18,608 nucleotides of DNA from NCBI GenBank assembly GCA_016742255.1, contig JACVCB010000045.1:1-18608 (forward strand), in the 5' to 3' direction. Origin of the DNA: Leptospira sp. (GTDB taxonomy: Bacteria; Spirochaetota; Leptospiria; Leptospirales; Leptospiraceae). Positions 15,572-18,608 of this stretch are shown one piece after another. The stretch's first letter is position 1. Each line of letters opens with the position of its first letter. Both the position numbers and the translations under genes were made by a program. The notes under the pieces are model-generated. The model was not told the origin of the DNA and made no database searches. It was given only the letters and a program-made list of their open reading frames with translations.

Positions 15572-15868
15572 ATGAACGCAGAGGAATCAGCGGAATTTCA
15601 AAGAGAACTCGCAAAAACTTTCTTTTTGTCCATCCTAAAGGATTTAGGAGAGATCGATGAAACTCTTTCTGATTTTGAAGTGAAGGTCCTCATCCAAAAA
15701 GCACTTACCCACCATCCAGAATTACAAGTAGAATGGGGTGAAATGGACCGATTTGGGCAAAACACTCTCCTTGTGAAATACCAAAACAATTTACTTCTCA
15801 TCGAGGTGAGCCCTCTCATCAATGCCATTCGGATCCTTTGGAACGAATACAAAAACTCGAGTGCATAA
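15572..15868 (+). CDS. Small protein linked to lipA, unknown function
   Basis: A 98-residue protein with no motif I recognise. It is acidic in its first half, with a helical N-terminus (EESAEFQRELAKTFFLSILK) and a probable beta-strand core later (NTLLVKYQNNLLLIEVSPL). There is no signal peptide or membrane segment, so it is probably cytoplasmic. The ATG comes two bases after the lipA stop, with no strong ribosome site, so it is most likely translated by coupling. A terminator follows within ten bases, making this the last gene of a two-gene lipA operon. A role tied to lipoylation is only a guess from position. Confidence 0.75.
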   Translation: MNAEESAEFQRELAKTFFLSILKDLGEIDETLSDFEVKVLIQKALTHHPELQVEWGEMDRFGQNTLLVKYQNNLLLIEVSPLINAIRILWNEYKNSSA

Positions 15869-15870
15869 AA

Positions 15871-15905
15871 AAAGCCCGAAGGGAATTCCCTCCAGGCTTC
15901 TTTTC
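15871..15905. terminator. Bidirectional intrinsic terminator between the lipA operon and the FecR lipoprotein gene
   Basis: AAGCC (15872-15876) pairs with GGCTT (15895-15899), and an inner palindrome AGGGAATTCCCT (15880-15891) extends the stem past a small internal loop. On the plus strand CTTTTCT follows. On the minus strand the stem is followed by seven T residues, so it should stop the FecR-gene transcript efficiently. Confidence 0.88.
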
Positions 15906-15925
15906 TACGTAAGGGTGTGGTTGTT

Positions 15926-17107
15926 TTAGAATTTGGATTTTTGCTGAAGGTCGTAAATGACTTCTTCTACATTGTCCATATCAATTTTCTTAACACCATT
16001 TTCAGTGTGAACAATCAATTGACCATTTTCTTGGTTGATGATTGCACCAATCACTGTTTTTCCATCGACTAACACGATTTTTTCGATTCTTTCGTAGTAG
16101 TTTACGATGTCTTTTTTAGATTTGAAATCTTTTGGTTGGCTAGCTAAAGATTCTTCGAATTTTTTCTTCTCTTCTTCTTGTCGTTTCGCTACTTCTTTTT
16201 CGATCGCTTGTTTTTTAGTGTCGATTTCTTGTTTTTTCAATTCATCGAGTTTCTCAGTTTGAGCTGATTCACTAAGTTTGACAATCTCTTGAGCTGTCTG
16301 TTTGTCAACAGTCACGATCGTTTTGATTTCTTGTTCTTCGTTTTTAGTAAGTTTTGCACTTTCCACTACGAGTTTTTCTTTCTCAGCAGTTTTGAATGCT
16401 TTTGATAAATCCAAAGATTGAATGTCAGCTGACTTTGCAAGTTCTGCAGATTTTGCTGATTGAGTAGAAGCTTGGTCTTTTTCCAAGATCACTTCAGCCT
16501 TTGCAATAGACTCTTGTAGTTTTTTAAGTTCAGTGTTTTTTGAAATTTCTTCTTCAGAAAGTTTTTCTAACGCTGGAACACGTGGAGCAAATGCTACTGC
16601 ACCTTCAACCACTTTCACTTTCGCTGGTTTTCCTTCGGCAGATTCTACGATGAAAGAAGTTCCTCGCACACCCGCAATCGCAGTTGGTGTTACGACAGTA
16701 AAGTTGTCTTCTTTCTTAGCTTTGTTAACTTTCGCGAATACTTTTCCTGAAACAAGAGCAATTTGAGTGTCTGTTGTTCCAGCGTTGTCTTGAGAAAGTT
16801 TTGCAAAGTCAATCGCGGACTTTGGAGAGATACGAATGCTCGAGCCATCTGCAAATTGGATGTCTACTTTTCCATTGTCGCCTGTGACTACATTATCCCC
16901 TGTTTTCAGAAGGGCACCAAGTTGTGCTTTTTCTTCCGTTTGGTCTGCGTGTTGGATTTTAGAATCTCCTACCGCAAATACGACTACCGCAGATAAGTCT
17001 GCAGGTTTTTTAGGTGCTTCTGATACTTCTGCCTCTGGTTTCTTACAAACTGTAAGCCCAGTGAAAAGAAGCGCAAGTCCCATGATGGTTAGTTTCGATG
17101 CTTTCAT
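15926..17107 (-). CDS. FecR-domain lipoprotein (LipL45-like)
   Basis: A 393-residue lipoprotein precursor. The signal peptide ends LTVC with Cys21 lipidated. Residues about 40-175 form a FecR domain: FAVGDSKIQ, LLKTGDNVVTGDNGKVDIQF, and the hallmark TPTAIAGVRGTSF (140-152). A long charged helical region (about 180-335, rich in Lys, Glu, Ala and Gln) is probably a coiled coil. A C-terminal beta-type domain (IEKIVLVDGKTVIGAIINQE) closes the protein. In Leptospira the FecR-containing lipoprotein LipL45 has a similar plan and is processed to a C-terminal fragment; the resemblance is by architecture and I do not claim orthology. Unlike classical FecR there is no sigma factor or TonB receptor next to it. 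AGGACGAT precedes the ATG, and a terminator follows the stop. Confidence 0.85.
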   Translation of the reverse strand: MKASKLTIMGLALLFTGLTVCKKPEAEVSEAPKKPADLSAVVVFAVGDSKIQHADQTEEKAQLGALLKTGDNVVTGDNGKVDIQFADGSSIRISPKSAIDFAKLSQDNAGTTDTQIALVSGKVFAKVNKAKKEDNFTVVTPTAIAGVRGTSFIVESAEGKPAKVKVVEGAVAFAPRVPALEKLSEEEISKNTELKKLQESIAKAEVILEKDQASTQSAKSAELAKSADIQSLDLSKAFKTAEKEKLVVESAKLTKNEEQEIKTIVTVDKQTAQEIVKLSESAQTEKLDELKKQEIDTKKQAIEKEVAKRQEEEKKKFEESLASQPKDFKSKKDIVNYYERIEKIVLVDGKTVIGAIINQENGQLIVHTENGVKKIDMDNVEEVIYDLQQKSKF

Positions 17108-17128
17108 ATCGTCCTGTCCCTTAGTGAA

Positions 17129-17158
17129 ATTGTACTTTCGTTACTCTCTAATCAACAA
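17129..17158 (-). promoter_or_regulatory. Candidate sigma-70 promoter of the FecR lipoprotein gene
   Basis: On the minus strand TACAAT (one mismatch to TATAAT) lies 18 bases after TTGTTG, or 15 bases after an overlapping TTGATT. Transcription would start near 17122, giving a leader of about 14 nt that carries the AGGACG ribosome site. Confidence 0.4.
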
Positions 17159-17202
17159 ACTGAGCTAGCTAAAATTCCCAGTTTTTTTGTATTTTTTTCT
17201 AG

Positions 17203-17220
17203 AATGAAAAAAATTTCATT
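17203..17220. repeat. Inverted repeat in the divergent FecR / radical SAM intergenic region
   Basis: AATGAAA and TTTCATT flank four A residues, a perfect 7-bp repeat. The 258-nt gap 17108-17365 between the divergent genes also holds poly-T and poly-A runs, AGCTAGCT (17163-17170), and two GTTCGGA copies at 17222 and 17278. I found no clear plus-strand promoter or gene in it. Confidence 0.3.
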
Positions 17221-17365
17221 AGTTCGGAAAAAAAATAATTTAGCGATCGGATTTGTAAACGAATATTCAGTATTTTCGTTCGGATCCTACGTTTTTCGGG
17301 GGTTTTTCGCTCGTTCTCTGGGAAAATCGCTTTGTCTAAGAGAAAGGAAGAAAAAAACTCCAAAT

Positions 17366-18608
17366 ATGGCTGAAACCTCTACATTGCACCAAAGACCTGC
17401 TTCCTCCCTCTCTTTATTAGAAGAAATGGAAAGAACGTATAAAGACTTACCTATGGAAGCCATCGTCAAACAAGACATCTTAAGACAAGGGATTCATTTT
17501 TTCCCAGAGGCCTTCCAAGTCAAAGACCCTTATAAATCTAAGGATTACTTTATCTTTTCCTTTGATCATATTCCGCTAGCGGACTTAAAAGATGGAGCAG
17601 ATACGAAAGCCCCAGAAGAAATCAAAATCAGTGGTGGGCATTTTGGACTTTTGAAAACCGTCATCTCCACACGAAATAACCCAAATTCCCCATACAAAAT
17701 GAAATTAAAAGAGGGAAAACCAACTCTGTTTTTAGAGGAAACAGAAATTGGTATAGCAGAATACCCACCCATTCCTTCTTGGTACAGACACAAAACAAAA
17801 TCGGGAAAACTTCCTGGTGAAATCGCACCCGTCATCGAATGGGGTTACCTTCTGTACTTAACAGTCTTTCGTAACTGCCAGTACTTTGGAAAAGACGAAG
17901 AATGTGCATATTGTGACATCAACCATAACTACCGCCAACAAAAAGGAGCGGGTCGTCCTTATACGGGAGTCAAGGATGTAGAAGATATTTTAGAAGTGTT
18001 ATCTTGGGTAGATGCAGAAGACGAAATTGCAAAAGTATACACAATCACAGGTGGTTCCGTCCTCACCAATCTTAAGAAAAAATCAGAAGTGGATTTTTAC
18101 TTACAATACCCAGAAGCCATCGAAGCAAGGTTTCCGAAACGATGGATGGGAAAACTAGTAGCACAAGCCTTTGAAAAGGAAGATTGTCAAAAATTCAAAG
18201 ATGCCGGAATTCAAATTTACCACCCAAATTATGAAGTATGGGACAAGGCACTATTTGAAAAAATATGCCCTGGCAAAGCAAGTTGGATTGGGTATGAAAA
18301 TTGGATCCGAAGGGTTGTGGATTCAGCAGAAGTATTTGGACCCGAAAATGTAATTCCTAACTTTGTAGGTGGAGTTGAACTTTCTGAACCCTGGGGATTC
18401 AAAACAGTAAAAGAAGCCATCACATCCACAAAACAAGGGTTAGACTTTTTTATGTCGAAAGGAATTGTGCCTAGATTTACAGCATGGTGCCCTGAACCAT
18501 ACACAACTCTTGGCCAACAAGCAGGCCCTCCACTTGTGTATTTTTGTGAACTGTTACGAGCATGGAAAGGAACATTTGAATCTTATGGTTTACCAACCCC
18601 TCCAGGGT
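17366..18608 (+). CDS. Radical SAM protein with CX8CX2C motif, partial at window edge
   Basis: The frame starts at the ATG at 17366 and runs off the right edge after 414 residues with no stop. VFRNCQYFGKDEECAYCD holds Cys171, Cys180 and Cys183, a CX8CX2C arrangement in place of the usual CX3CX2C. The aromatic Tyr182 before the last Cys is as expected of a SAM-binding 4Fe-4S cluster. VYTITGGSVLTN corresponds to the GGE-type SAM-binding strand. ENVIPNFVGGVEL and GIVPRFTAWCPEP fit later barrel strands. About 170 residues precede the cluster and form an unassigned N-terminal domain. I cannot name the reaction or subfamily. AAGGAAG lies about 15 nt before the ATG, a longish gap. The gene is divergent from the FecR lipoprotein gene. 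Confidence 0.82.
   Translation, partial: MAETSTLHQRPASSLSLLEEMERTYKDLPMEAIVKQDILRQGIHFFPEAFQVKDPYKSKDYFIFSFDHIPLADLKDGADTKAPEEIKISGGHFGLLKTVISTRNNPNSPYKMKLKEGKPTLFLEETEIGIAEYPPIPSWYRHKTKSGKLPGEIAPVIEWGYLLYLTVFRNCQYFGKDEECAYCDINHNYRQQKGAGRPYTGVKDVEDILEVLSWVDAEDEIAKVYTITGGSVLTNLKKKSEVDFYLQYPEAIEARFPKRWMGKLVAQAFEKEDCQKFKDAGIQIYHPNYEVWDKALFEKICPGKASWIGYENWIRRVVDSAEVFGPENVIPNFVGGVELSEPWGFKTVKEAITSTKQGLDFFMSKGIVPRFTAWCPEPYTTLGQQAGPPLVYFCELLRAWKGTFESYGLPTPPG

Noticed and set aside
16533..17168. Plus-strand frames opposite the FecR lipoprotein gene
   Set aside because: They are low-complexity antisense shadows caused by biased codon use of the Lys/Glu/Ala-rich protein.
17151..17214. A/T homopolymer runs in the intergenic region as a phase-variable tract
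   Set aside because: The runs are of seven to eight bases, common in AT-rich DNA, and not placed between promoter elements that I can recognise.
1..18608. tRNA, rRNA, CRISPR array, insertion sequence or prophage
   Set aside because: I saw no cloverleaf, ribosomal RNA segment, regularly spaced repeat, transposase or terminal inverted repeats by reading; small RNAs could still be missed without a covariance search.

Overview
This 18.6 kb window reads as spirochete chromosome, most likely Leptospira and probably a saprophytic species near L. biflexa. That assignment is inferred from gene content: a DUF1574-type protein, a large FecR-domain lipoprotein, relaxed spirochete lipoboxes, a FliS flagellar chaperone, and a TatT/TatP TRAP transporter of the type described in Treponema pallidum. 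Base composition is moderately AT-rich and even. I see no rRNA, tRNA, insertion sequence, phage gene or CRISPR array, so this looks like stable core or lineage-specific chromosome.

Layout. (1) 1-1124, minus: a dGTPase-like HD phosphohydrolase, cut by the window edge. (2) 1174-2270, plus: a DedA membrane protein overlapping a small lipoprotein gene. (3) 2438-6386, plus: a complete TPR-associated TRAP transporter operon (tatT lipoprotein, tatP solute receptor, DctQ-like and DctM-like membrane subunits). It ends at a bidirectional terminator shared with the opposing cluster. (4) 7903-6496, minus: fliS, a coiled-coil gene and a J-domain gene, with a candidate sigma-28 promoter in front. (5) 7981-12258, plus: purN and purH, overlapping by 4 nt, followed by two tightly packed unknown envelope genes and a transaldolase. 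(6) 14599-12260, minus: an RsuA/RluB-family pseudouridine synthase, a DUF1574 SGNH-like protein starting at TTG, and an HPP-family membrane protein whose full-length frame has no ATG, GTG or TTG start. (7) 14649-15868, plus: lipoyl synthase lipA and a small unknown gene. (8) 17107-15926, minus: the FecR-domain lipoprotein. (9) 17366 to the end, plus: a partial radical SAM protein with an unusual CX8CX2C cluster motif.

How the genes work together: the TRAP operon is a self-contained Na+ or H+-driven uptake system in which the TatT lipoprotein is expected to partner the TatP receptor. purN and purH supply the two formyl-transfer steps of purine synthesis plus the final cyclisation. fliS links the adjacent minus genes to filament export. 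The points most worth a second look are the TRAP operon with its enlarged DctQ subunit, the radical SAM gene, the non-canonical start of the HPP gene, and the J-domain protein beside fliS.
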